NCBI GenBank assembly: GCA_023397675.1
Contig: JAEWTV010000095.1
Span: 1-8,941 of the forward strand
Direction of reading: 5' to 3'
Length of the DNA: 8,941 nt
From: Bacillota bacterium
GTDB lineage: Bacteria > Bacillota > Clostridia > Acetivibrionales > JANLFN01
Shown here in pieces: positions 1 to 7,358 of the stretch. The notes under the pieces were generated by a model. The model saw only the letters and a list, made by a program, of their open reading frames with translations. It did no database searches and was not told the origin of the DNA. A program made the translations under genes and the position numbers. Each line of letters begins with the position of its first letter. The stretch's first letter is position 1.

Positions 1-510
1 GGCAGTGGGAATAGCTTGAGGGGGCTTCCGCTTACAAATGAGTGGGATCAAATTCTGGATAAGGATATGGATTTCATTAAGAATACCTCCGAAATGTATT
101 CCTGGGGGCAGGATACGAATCTTCTTGCAGTGGGGGAGCGGTATCTCCGTGGATACCAAAGCTTGCCCAATGGAGTATGGTCATGCTCTGCCTCGGCTAT
201 GCTCGACACCTGTGGATTCCGCCCCATTCTTGAGATATTGAACCCTGATACACTGGGCACAAATGGCTTGAAAACTGTCACCTTTAACATGGGCAACCAG
301 GGTACGATAGGCGATAAGAAAACGCTGACCTCTGCCACAGTGGTCTATACCGGCGAATTGACCCTGCCGGCAATCACGGAAGCTAATGGATTTTACTATA
401 CAGGCATAGGCACAGGTACGCTAGGCTGGTACTCTGGGTCAACATTTTATGCACCGGGAGCGACGCCCAACCTGGCTAAGGGTACGATCTTGACACCGGG
501 ATACGGCACG
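1..510 (+). repeat. 3' part of the 281-residue extracellular repeat (left gene copy)
   Basis: This segment aligns with 7791 to about 8285 in the right-hand gene. The first 49 residues are about 78% identical by hand count (38/49). Shared landmarks are LRGLPLTNEWD, FIKNTS, YSWGQDTN, GERYLRG, FRPxLEI, GLKTVTFxMG and SATVVYTGxLTLP. DNA identity includes a 26-nt run (95-120 = 7885-7910) and a 21-nt run (133-153 = 7923-7943), both at an offset of exactly 7790. The LRS ... FRP-LE pattern recalls secreted clostridial repeat proteins and perhaps the DUF6273 group; that assignment is tentative. Confidence 0.85.
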
Positions 511-2931
511 GCTCCGACCATTACCGGCCCGACGACGATGACCTTGACTGAAGGCTATAGTGCTACCTCCACAGGAGCGTACACTATCACAGGCTCAGCT
601 CCGGTTATTGTGTCCAAAACCTCCGGTGATGCCAGTATCACATGGAACAATAGCACAAAGAAGCTGGACATTGTGGCAGGACTAGCAGCAGGCAGCTACC
701 CTGTTACGTTTACAGCTTGCAATGGTGCCTTGCCGGACGCAACAGTAAATTTCACGCTTACAGTGAACCCAACCTATAAGGCAACAGTTACCCCGAGCAG
801 CAATATATTCAATGCAGGAACAGAAGGTTATAGTGAGCAAGCTTCGCAGAACTTCATCATTTCGAGCACTGGTACGGGTACCATTACGGGCCTTAACGCA
901 TCACTGACAGATGGAAGCAAGTTTGAGATAAGCGATCCGCTGACCAGCGAAACCATTCTTCCGGGCGGTACAGCCGCGGTAAAGGTGCGGCCTAAGACCG
1001 GGCTCCCCGTCGGAACTCACACCGCCAACCTTAAAATCGAGGGTAATAATGGGCTTTCTGTGACAATCGGTTTGTCCTTCAAGGTGAACGCTTTGGTGAA
1101 CACTAAATCGCCTGTGATTACATTGGACCTCACAGACAAGACCACGAACGTAGGAGCACCGGTAACACTTGATGCCACGGCGACGGTAAGCGATGGAGGC
1201 TCACCCACCTATGAGTGGTACAGCAACACGACAAGATCAACGTCAGGCGCAACCCAGCTGGGTGTGACAACTAGTACCTACTCCCCGGATGTATCATCTA
1301 CAGGAACGACTTATTACTACTGCGTGGTGACAAACACGAACAACTCTGTGACAGGAGCCAAGACGGCAACGATTACAAGCGCAATTGCCGAGGTAAAGGT
1401 GTCAACAGCACCACCGCCTGCACCGGTAGTAACCGGTGTAACAGTAACTCCGGACACTATTACAGTACAGAAAGGAAATACACAGTCCTTCAGTGCTGTA
1501 GTAACTGGAACAAACAACCCGGCGCAGACTGTAGCATGGAGTGTTTCGGGGAATACCAGTACTAATACAACCATTGACACCTCCGGAGTATTGACAGTGG
1601 CAGCGGATGAAACAGTAAATACTCTTACAGTGACGGCTGTATCAACAGCAGATAATACCAAATCCGGAACAGCGGCAGTAACGGTGTCAACAGCAACTCC
1701 GCCTGCACCACCGCCTGCCCCGGTAGTTATACCGGTCATTCCTCCTGTGTCACTTTACAATGCAGATGTTACAGGTACAGATATATCTAAAACCAATTTG
1801 CCGGTAACTGTTGATTCAAATACAGACAGTGCAGCGGTAGACATGGGCAGTATCCGGCAAGATGATATTTTTGCAAATGGAGGTACTACCGTTATTACAA
1901 TACCTTCAATTTCCGGAGTTGATACATATACTTTGGGTATTCCGATAGCTTATTTATCTATACCTGATGTAAAGGGTACACTGAAATTTTCCACAGCTGC
2001 AGGAAGTATGATTCTCCCAGCCAATATGCTTGCGGGTGTTGAAGGATCTGAAGGAAAGAAAGCTGAAATCAGTATCAGCAAGGCAGATGCAAACAATCTA
2101 CCTGATGATGTAAAAGCAGAGATTGGGGATAGGCCGGTTATAGAACTGGCAGTAACTCTGGATGGGAAACGGACTGAGTGGAACAACCCCCAAGCACCTG
2201 TTAAATTGTCAATACCTTATACACCAACAGCATCGGAATTGCTAAATCCTGAAGCGATTGTAATATGGTATATAGATGGCAGCGGCAAAGCAGTTTCAAT
2301 ACCAAACGGCTGCTATGACCCCAAAACCGGAATAGTGACCTTCAGTACAACTCATTTCAGCTGTTATGCAATAGGTTATAACAAAGTAAGCTTCAAGGAT
2401 GTGTCAGAAGATGAATGGTACAGTAAGGCAGTAGGCTTTATTGCAGCAAGAGGTATCACCACAGGCGCAGGTAACGGACTATTCTACCCTGGAGAAAAGC
2501 TTACAAGAGGACAATTCATAGTAATGGTATTGAAAGCTTATGGAATAAGTCCTGATCAAAACCCGACTGAAAACTTCTCAGATGCTGGAAACACCTATTA
2601 CACAAACTATCTTGCAACAGCAAAGAGGCTTGGCATATCCGGCGGTGTGGGAAACAACAGGTTTGCTCCTGATAATCAAATCACAAGGCAGGAAATGTTT
2701 GTACTGTTGTACAATGCACTTAAGGCAACCGGTAAAGTGCCGGAAGTTACAGGCTCAAAGACACTTGTTGAGTTCAGTGACGGAGGACAGGTGGCTTCAT
2801 GGGCAAGGGATGCAATGACCTTCTTCGTTCAGAAAGGAACCATCAGCGGAAATGGCGGAAAGTTGTCTCCTGTAGTTACTACAAGCAGAGCAGAAATGGC
2901 ACAGGTATTATATAACCTGTTGTCTAGATAA
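1..2931 (+). CDS. SLH-anchored multidomain surface protein, 5' truncated by window edge
   Basis: The frame is open from base 1 to the TAA at 2929-2931, giving 976 visible residues. The true start lies left of the window. A TTG at 16 could be read as a start, but it sits inside a conserved repeat and has no ribosome binding site. Visible order (residues counted from base 1): 3' part of a 281-residue extracellular repeat (1-170), an Ig-like module of putative-Ig type (171-257), a beta-rich module (258-366), another Ig-like module (367-470), a BIG2-like module (477-563), a Pro-rich linker (564-584), an uncharacterised pre-anchor domain (585-797), then three SLH modules (798-976). In the SLH family such triplets bind pyruvylated secondary cell-wall polysaccharide, so the protein should be displayed outside the cell. 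GC falls from above 50% in the first ~1 kb to roughly 40% after ~1740. No catalytic domain is visible; an adhesive or structural role is inference. Confidence 0.9.
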   Translation, partial: GSGNSLRGLPLTNEWDQILDKDMDFIKNTSEMYSWGQDTNLLAVGERYLRGYQSLPNGVWSCSASAMLDTCGFRPILEILNPDTLGTNGLKTVTFNMGNQGTIGDKKTLTSATVVYTGELTLPAITEANGFYYTGIGTGTLGWYSGSTFYAPGATPNLAKGTILTPGYGTAPTITGPTTMTLTEGYSATSTGAYTITGSAPVIVSKTSGDASITWNNSTKKLDIVAGLAAGSYPVTFTACNGALPDATVNFTLTVNPTYKATVTPSSNIFNAGTEGYSEQASQNFIISSTGTGTITGLNASLTDGSKFEISDPLTSETILPGGTAAVKVRPKTGLPVGTHTANLKIEGNNGLSVTIGLSFKVNALVNTKSPVITLDLTDKTTNVGAPVTLDATATVSDGGSPTYEWYSNTTRSTSGATQLGVTTSTYSPDVSSTGTTYYYCVVTNTNNSVTGAKTATITSAIAEVKVSTAPPPAPVVTGVTVTPDTITVQKGNTQSFSAVVTGTNNPAQTVAWSVSGNTSTNTTIDTSGVLTVAADETVNTLTVTAVSTADNTKSGTAAVTVSTATPPAPPPAPVVIPVIPPVSLYNADVTGTDISKTNLPVTVDSNTDSAAVDMGSIRQDDIFANGGTTVITIPSISGVDTYTLGIPIAYLSIPDVKGTLKFSTAAGSMILPANMLAGVEGSEGKKAEISISKADANNLPDDVKAEIGDRPVIELAVTLDGKRTEWNNPQAPVKLSIPYTPTASELLNPEAIVIWYIDGSGKAVSIPNGCYDPKTGIVTFSTTHFSCYAIGYNKVSFKDVSEDEWYSKAVGFIAARGITTGAGNGLFYPGEKLTRGQFIVMVLKAYGISPDQNPTENFSDAGNTYYTNYLATAKRLGISGGVGNNRFAPDNQITRQEMFVLLYNALKATGKVPEVTGSKTLVEFSDGGQVASWARDAMTFFVQKGTISGNGGKLSPVVTTSRAEMAQVLYNLLSR
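2392..2928 (+). repeat. Three S-layer homology (SLH) modules
   Basis: SLH1 (2392-2547) opens with FKDVSEDEWYSKAV and carries LTRGQF. SLH2 (2575-2733) opens with FSDAGNTYYTNYL and carries ITRQEM. SLH3 (2773-2928) opens with FSDGGQVASWARDAM and carries TSRAEM just before the C-terminus. The F-x-D start, the central GI..G.G...F.P stretch and the TRxEx motif are the family hallmarks. SLH2 lacks the usual tryptophan (YY instead) and SLH3 has SR in place of TR. A C-terminal triplet is the standard cell-wall anchoring arrangement. Confidence 0.93.
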
Positions 2932-2976
2932 GTGGCAGGCATAATAGAAATTATTAGTATAAGTTAGCAATTGTAT

Positions 2977-3030
2977 TGGAAACAGATAGTGGAATAAAAA
3001 ATTCAGCTATCTGTTTCTATTTTCTTATTG
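2977..3030 (+). terminator. Hairpin terminator for the left surface-protein gene, overlapping the permease stop
   Basis: A perfect 11-bp inverted repeat, GAAACAGATAG (2979-2989) and CTATCTGTTTC (3007-3017), is extended inward by GAAT/ATTC (2992-2995 with 3001-3004) around an AAAAA loop, with one mismatch. Downstream on the + strand is a T-rich run (TATTTTCTTATTG), so termination of the rightward gene is likely. On the minus strand the downstream side has no T tract. The right arm lies inside the last codons and stop of the convergent permease gene. Confidence 0.75.
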
Positions 3031-4370
3031 TTGGATTTGTTTCTAAAGCTAAATACAATACCTATTACCATCCAGAGCATGACAATATAAGGGAATAGAT
3101 TCATTGGAAACTCTGGTTCGGGATAGACATTAAGGAAAAATACAAAGCCCAGAACCAGGATTGATAAAACAGGCAGAATGAGCTTTATGCCCTTCCAAAG
3201 TTTGCTTTTATGGAAATAAATTAACGCACAGACACTGGTTAATAAATAGGTAAGCAGTAGAGCCAAGGTGCCGATAGTTGCTGCATATCTCCCTATATCA
3301 ATAGCTTCGAGTGTTAAACATCCCGCAAATATCAAAACTATTGCTGCAACCATAATGTTAATCCCTGCAGAAGGCGTATTATGTTTGGGATGTGTCTTGA
3401 ACAGGCCTTTGTGAAGCATTCCGTCTCTTCCCATAGTATACAGAATTCTTGAACCTGCGCTTACGCAGCCTAATGTAGTAGTAAAAAATGATATGCTGAC
3501 ACATAACATTATAATTACCGATATACCATTCGATAAATATTTGGTGGCCAAATCTGCAAGAGGAGCATTAGTCGCGGCTAATGCCTCCATTCCTTCGGGA
3601 GTAGGACCAAATCCCAAGACCTGTGCATATGAGACAATAATATAAAAAATCCCAGAAATTATAATGGAACTGGCAACTGCAATAGGTATCATTTTCTTTG
3701 GATTTTTGCTTTCTTCACCTAGACTTGATGCACCTTCAAAGCCTGAAAAAGCAAGAAACCCGAATACAACTGCACTGGCAATGGAAGAAAAACTGTTGTT
3801 TCCAGGTTTGAAAGGGGCGGTACTCAAGCCTGTTGTGGAGGCTGTTTTCACTATAATAACTATCGACAATAACAGAATAAAACTCATAGAGATTACTTCC
3901 AATAAAAGCAGCATCCTGGTACCGGCTTTTGCATTCCTTCCGGCCAGAAACCAAACCAATGCAACAAGGACAATAATAATAAGTGCCCAATGAAGCTGTA
4001 TACCCAGACCTTTCAAGATGTCCTGCAAATAGGATCCCGCTACGGCTGCACAGCTTACGCTCAGCATCAGATAGGTAAAAATAATCAGCCAGCCTGATAT
4101 AAACCCAGCTTTTTTGCCTAGGGTTTTCTCGGCAAAATTATACACAGAGCCCGATGAGGGAAAGTATCTGTTTAGTGCTATTACAGATATGGAGACAAGC
4201 GCCACACATGCCATAGATATAAGGTAGATAAGGGGTGAAGAAACTCCGGAATAAATAGATAAAAGGATAACGGTTACGGATATGGAGGCTGAGGGTCCCA
4301 TGATAGCTACTGATAATGCCATTGTTTCAAAAATATTTAAACTGTCTTTATTTAATTTTTCTGTCTTCAT
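3003..4370 (-). CDS. APC-superfamily amino acid/polyamine permease
   Basis: A 455-residue polytopic membrane protein with about 12 hydrophobic segments, the usual size and topology of the amino acid-polyamine-organocation family. Family motifs visible are the broken-helix TM1 region GPSASIS (residues 25-31), FPSSGSVYNFAEKTLG (70-85) at TM2-TM3, GFEGASSLGEESKNPKKMIP (210-229) at TM6 and the following loop, and SRILYTMGRDG (307-317) with TP at 332-333. TM1 reads GPSAS rather than the common G-S/I-GIF, so it is not a standard LysP/AroP-like member. It should move an amino acid, polyamine or similar amine across the cytoplasmic membrane; the substrate cannot be read from sequence. ATG at 4370 has the ribosome site AAAGGAG about 7 nt upstream, in the 18-nt gap after the regulator gene, so the two are probably cotranscribed. 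Confidence 0.92.
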   Translation of the reverse strand: MKTEKLNKDSLNIFETMALSVAIMGPSASISVTVILLSIYSGVSSPLIYLISMACVALVSISVIALNRYFPSSGSVYNFAEKTLGKKAGFISGWLIIFTYLMLSVSCAAVAGSYLQDILKGLGIQLHWALIIIVLVALVWFLAGRNAKAGTRMLLLLEVISMSFILLLSIVIIVKTASTTGLSTAPFKPGNNSFSSIASAVVFGFLAFSGFEGASSLGEESKNPKKMIPIAVASSIIISGIFYIIVSYAQVLGFGPTPEGMEALAATNAPLADLATKYLSNGISVIIMLCVSISFFTTTLGCVSAGSRILYTMGRDGMLHKGLFKTHPKHNTPSAGINIMVAAIVLIFAGCLTLEAIDIGRYAATIGTLALLLTYLLTSVCALIYFHKSKLWKGIKLILPVLSILVLGFVFFLNVYPEPEFPMNLFPYIVMLWMVIGIVFSFRNKSNNKKIETDS

Positions 4371-4388
4371 TCATTGCTCCTTTTGTAT

Positions 4389-6863
4389 TTAGATCAAACC
4401 GTGTTTTAGTGCTGTTTTAATTGCTGAAGTTTTACCGCTTGCATCCAGCTTCTGATAAATATTTTGCAAATGGGTTTTTACTGTTCCCTGTGATAATTGA
4501 AGGCGTGAGGCGATTTCTTCCCTTTTCAGGCCGTCTGCTGCAAGGGAAAGAACTTCAACCTCCCTCTGAGATAGCTTGACTTTGTCCTGCTGATTGTTTT
4601 TGTGGCTTTGTATGTATTGTTCACTGTATTGAACAATTTTTCTAATGTATTCATTATTTGAATCCCTGTTCTCGAGCACTTTAAGCATATCAAAAATACG
4701 GGCTGCATTTTCCACAAAGGGCATTATGATTCCATCTGCCTGGCCTTTTGCCAATGCACTTTCCAATGCTGTCACACCTTCGTTTAGTCCGTATAAGTGA
4801 TACTTCGCAACAGCCTCAAAAATATCATTATGGATAAAGCCCAGCTGATTGCTAAAAACAGAAAAGTGTTCCATGAAGGTTTCAGTTAATATTTCGAGTT
4901 CAACATAGTTTTTTGAAAGCATAACAGCCTTACCATAAACAATATAATTAAAAGCGACCCCCTGGTACAAAAGGTCCGCATCAGAGATATCTCCGGTTTG
5001 AAGCCAGTAGGGTATTTTCTCAGGCTGTTCCAGACATGCATAGATATAACCCTTCAACATGTCGATGGTAGTGTTATAAATAGAATTATTTATTCCTGCA
5101 ATATCCTGCTCAAGCTGTTTCTGCATTTCAATGGATTCCAATACTTTACCTTGTAAAATGTATAACCTTATAAGTGTAAAATTGGCACATATAATAATAC
5201 TGGTTTGATCTTTTGTCCTGGCTTTGTATATGGCTCTGAAGCTGTTCAACTCCGCTGATTCCCAATCACCGGTTTCAAGAGCATATTCGGCTTTTATTAA
5301 ATAATCCGAACCTGAACCGCAGCCATTAGCAAAAGCTGCATAGGTTGAAAAACGCTCGATTGCCAATTGTGAAAGTTGTTTAAAGCAACCCTGAACTCTG
5401 AAATATACATAAAGCAAGTGAGGTGAACCCATTGTAAATTCATTTTCCCTACGCATTATGCAAGACTGTTGTCCATTGAGAAGCCTTAGAATTTCATCAT
5501 TGTAGTCACTGGTAGGACTAATAATATTAAAGGAGGTAAATCTCCTGAAAATCAGTATTTCGGCAAGAATGTGGTTCCTATAATCCTCATTTATGTTTTC
5601 CATTTCTTCATATGATTTTTTTAAGGCGTCTAATTGCACTGAACAATCCGCTACAGCCTCTTCATTACCTTTAACTATGGTGAGTAATATATGTTGCAAA
5701 TAGGCAAGCGGATATTTGTACAATACTTCCCGGGGGATTCTGCTGAACATTTCAAAGGAGCCTTCAAAGCTTGTTAGCTCATTGCGGATGTTTTCAGGTC
5801 GATTAAGATGGGACAGAATCCTCTCAAAATCCTCAGCACGATTGAAGCAGCTATATGCAGACAAAAAATCATTTCTCTCAAGGTGCCACTCACCCAAACG
5901 TTTGTATAATTCACGAAGCTCTTCGGTTGTAAACTGTTGTTTTATTCTAAGGTAATCCAGAAGTACATTGTGAATTTTATATGTTTTGACTGACTGATCA
6001 TAAAAAACGAATGCATTCTCCTTATGTAGCTTTTTCAGGATTTCATTTGTTTTTTCTTCCTGGGTGACATATAAAGCTTGTTTAGCTGTAAAAACGTCCA
6101 TAATGGACAGCTTTAGCAAAAAGTTTTGAATACGTGAATCATATGCATTAAACAGAACCTTTTCAACCAGCTCGTCAATGGAACTGTTCATTCCAACTGG
6201 AATTCCATCATCCAGGCCAAGCATTATCATGTAAATTAAAGAAATCCAGCCATCGGTGTACTCAGTGATTTTTGTTATATCACCTGCTGAAATGCTGCTG
6301 TTCATGATACGGCAATATTCCTTTATTTCATGGTCCGAAAACTTTAGTACCTGCTGGGATATTACATAACACAAGCCTTTTGAAAACATTTCTGTAAAAT
6401 CTATATTGGTAGTGTCTCTGGTAATAAGAACAATGTGAAGATTCTCAATTTTCTCAAAAATTATCCGGTATAAAAGTTTGTTTACGCCCGGGTCAGGAGA
6501 AAGATGAAAATCATCTATTACTAATACAACTTTGTCTCTTAAAAAAAGATTGTTGAGCAGTGATAATATCTTTTCCACCTGGGGTGTATCAGTAGGAAAC
6601 CCAAGGGACCTAAGTTTCGATGATGTATTTTCATTTAGTCGTGCTATTTGAGAAACCAATTTATCCCAGAAGAAGGAAGCTGATTCCCCGGAATTAAGAA
6701 AGGTAACCCATAGGACATTTTTTTTCTCTGATTTAAGAAAACTCCTGACAGCAGTTGTTTTCCCATATCCCATAGGGGCTTCGACAATAGTCAGCGGATA
6801 ATCATATATCACAGACAGTACTTTATAAATACGCTCTCTATTTAATATTTCCGTTTTTTTCAT
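4389..6863 (-). CDS. MalT-like STAND ATPase transcriptional regulator, LuxR-type HTH
   Basis: 824 residues, close to the ~900 usual for MalT-family regulators. The N-terminal NTPase has a P-loop APMGYGKTT (residues 29-37), Walker B VLVIDDF (113-119) and a sensor-like LITR (146-149). TDGWISLI (about 204-211) matches the conserved GWI motif after the ATPase in this family. The middle (~340-740) is helical and TPR-like, the usual inducer-sensing scaffold. The C-terminus (762-824) is a GerE/LuxR helix-turn-helix: LSQREVEVLSLAADGL, then EEIASRL and recognition helix SQGTVKTHLQNIYQKL. Members bind ATP and a small inducer, oligomerise and activate transcription. ATG at 6863 is preceded by AAAGGA about 8 nt upstream. 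With the permease gene 18 nt downstream, control of that transport function is likely; the inducer is unknown and maltotriose is not implied. Confidence 0.92.
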   Translation of the reverse strand: MKKTEILNRERIYKVLSVIYDYPLTIVEAPMGYGKTTAVRSFLKSEKKNVLWVTFLNSGESASFFWDKLVSQIARLNENTSSKLRSLGFPTDTPQVEKILSLLNNLFLRDKVVLVIDDFHLSPDPGVNKLLYRIIFEKIENLHIVLITRDTTNIDFTEMFSKGLCYVISQQVLKFSDHEIKEYCRIMNSSISAGDITKITEYTDGWISLIYMIMLGLDDGIPVGMNSSIDELVEKVLFNAYDSRIQNFLLKLSIMDVFTAKQALYVTQEEKTNEILKKLHKENAFVFYDQSVKTYKIHNVLLDYLRIKQQFTTEELRELYKRLGEWHLERNDFLSAYSCFNRAEDFERILSHLNRPENIRNELTSFEGSFEMFSRIPREVLYKYPLAYLQHILLTIVKGNEEAVADCSVQLDALKKSYEEMENINEDYRNHILAEILIFRRFTSFNIISPTSDYNDEILRLLNGQQSCIMRRENEFTMGSPHLLYVYFRVQGCFKQLSQLAIERFSTYAAFANGCGSGSDYLIKAEYALETGDWESAELNSFRAIYKARTKDQTSIIICANFTLIRLYILQGKVLESIEMQKQLEQDIAGINNSIYNTTIDMLKGYIYACLEQPEKIPYWLQTGDISDADLLYQGVAFNYIVYGKAVMLSKNYVELEILTETFMEHFSVFSNQLGFIHNDIFEAVAKYHLYGLNEGVTALESALAKGQADGIIMPFVENAARIFDMLKVLENRDSNNEYIRKIVQYSEQYIQSHKNNQQDKVKLSQREVEVLSLAADGLKREEIASRLQLSQGTVKTHLQNIYQKLDASGKTSAIKTALKHGLI

Positions 6864-6919
6864 TATAGATTCCTTTTATATGTTAACAAAATATCATTTT
6901 ATTGGTAACCTTCATAATT

Positions 6920-6948
6920 ATTATATTAAAAAATACCCCATGAAACAA
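6920..6948 (-). promoter_or_regulatory. Sigma-A type promoter of the regulator-permease operon
   Basis: On the minus strand the -35 TTGTTT (6948-6943) and a perfect -10 TATAAT (6925-6920) are separated by exactly 17 nt. Transcription would start near 6913, leaving a leader of about 50 nt before the ATG at 6863. That leader contains the ribosome site and two short palindromes, GGTAACC (6904-6910) and TGTTAACA (6881-6888), of unknown meaning. Confidence 0.72.
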
Positions 6949-6970
6949 CAAAATATAAAAAAATACGCCA
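6923..6970 (-). promoter_or_regulatory. Pair of 18-nt direct repeats, candidate operator in the regulator promoter
   Basis: Reading the minus strand, TGGCGTATTTTTTTATAT (6970-6953) and TGGGGTATTTTTTAATAT (6940-6923) match at 16 of 18 positions and lie 30 bp apart, close to three helical turns. The first lies just upstream of the -35; the second fills the spacer and runs into the -10. A shorter partial copy, TGGGTAT, lies at 6985-6979. MalT-type regulators are known to bind directly repeated sites, so binding by the adjacent regulator is a reasonable inference. AT-richness weakens the T-tract part of the match. Confidence 0.45.
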
Positions 6971-7001
6971 AACGGCAGATACCCAAAAAAAATAAAATCA
7001 A

Positions 7002-7007
7002 TATAAT
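7002..7007 (+). promoter_or_regulatory. Weak candidate -10 for the DUF2442 gene
   Basis: TATAAT occurs at 7002-7007 on the + strand within the divergent intergenic region, about 50 nt before the apparent start at 7058. No convincing -35 is found 16-18 nt upstream (the region reads GATACCCA), so this is only a possibility. Confidence 0.25.
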
Positions 7008-7041
7008 TGTGCATAATGAGAAGTTTTGTTTGTCAGACGAC

Positions 7042-7060
7042 AGGGGAGGGATTTCGTATT
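7042..7060 (+). promoter_or_regulatory. Strong Shine-Dalgarno leading to an ATT start codon
   Basis: AGGGGAGGG (7042-7050) is the best ribosome binding site in the region. The only in-frame codon at proper spacing is ATT at 7058-7060. Starting there gives an N-terminus ISRIIKVTPNDDYSLLIEFE that fits the usual beginning of DUF2442 proteins, which read roughly M-x-RI-x-x-V-x-P. The upstream in-frame ATG at 7016 and TTG at 7007 have no purine-rich site in front of them. Confidence 0.6.
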
Positions 7061-7315
7061 AGCAGGATTATTAAAGTAACACCAAATGATGATTATTCAT
7101 TGCTTATAGAATTTGAGCATGGAAATCAAATTACTTTTAACATGCAAAGACTTATTAAGACCATTCCATACAACGCTTTAAATGACCTTGAAAGGTTCAA
7201 AAACATAACGGTTGAAGACAAGGCACTCTGCTGGAATGACTTGGAGACTGTGGAGCAGACAATGATGCCCGTCAGGCTTACCATTGATAATATACTATTT
7301 GCAATAAGGGATTGA
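7058..7315 (+). CDS. DUF2442 domain protein, probable ATT start
   Basis: From ATT 7058 to the TGA at 7313 this is 85 residues, matching the ~80-90 typical of the family. The frame extends to an ATG at 7016 (99 residues) and a TTG at 7007 (102 residues), but the extra residues (RSFVCQTTGEGFR) look like translated leader. Family signs are an opening strand RIIKVTPNDDYSLLIEFEHGN, then ITFNMQRLI, a phenylalanine-centred loop around LERFKNITVEDKALCWND, and a C-terminal Ile-rich strand. DUF2442 is a small domain of unknown mechanism, often paired with DUF4160 genes in a toxin-antitoxin-like layout; no DUF4160 gene is next to it here. It is divergent from the regulator and 40 nt upstream of the secreted-protein gene, so it may share a transcript with the latter. 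Family assignment is fairly firm; function is unknown. Confidence 0.75.
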   Translation: MSRIIKVTPNDDYSLLIEFEHGNQITFNMQRLIKTIPYNALNDLERFKNITVEDKALCWNDLETVEQTMMPVRLTIDNILFAIRD

Positions 7316-7342
7316 GAACATATGCAGGGGCTTGCCTTGCAG

Positions 7343-7358
7343 AAGGGGGAATTAAATG
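7343..7358 (+). promoter_or_regulatory. Ribosome binding site fixing the start of the right-hand secreted protein
   Basis: AAGGGGG (7343-7349) sits 6 nt before the ATG at 7356. What follows is a textbook signal peptide, so this start is secure even though the gene runs off the window. Confidence 0.85.

Noticed and set aside
16..18. TTG at 16 as the start of the left surface gene
   Set aside because: It encodes the Leu of LRGLPL, which is internal to the repeat in the right-hand gene (residue 151); the frame is open to base 1 and no Shine-Dalgarno precedes it.
1317..1739. 140-codon minus-strand open frame under the Ig-like modules
   Set aside because: The Val/Thr-rich product is the mirror of Thr/Val-rich coding on the + strand, with no ribosome site or recognisable domain; the + strand frame is clearly the gene.
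1408..1752. Pro-rich PPAPVV linkers as a possible LPXTG-type or cross-linking wall signal
   Set aside because: No LPXTG motif, hydrophobic tail or basic end is present; the protein ends in SLH modules, and the linkers are ordinary interdomain spacers.
6880..7062. 60-codon + strand open frame starting MLTKYHFIG in the intergenic region
   Set aside because: Its product is Lys/Asn/Ile-rich as expected from translated AT-rich DNA, it has no ribosome binding site, and it covers the minus-strand promoter and the DUF2442 leader.
7285..7296. GATAAT / TATACT as a -10 for the right-hand secreted gene
   Set aside because: No acceptable -35 lies 16-18 nt upstream of either hexamer, and the region is inside the DUF2442 coding sequence.
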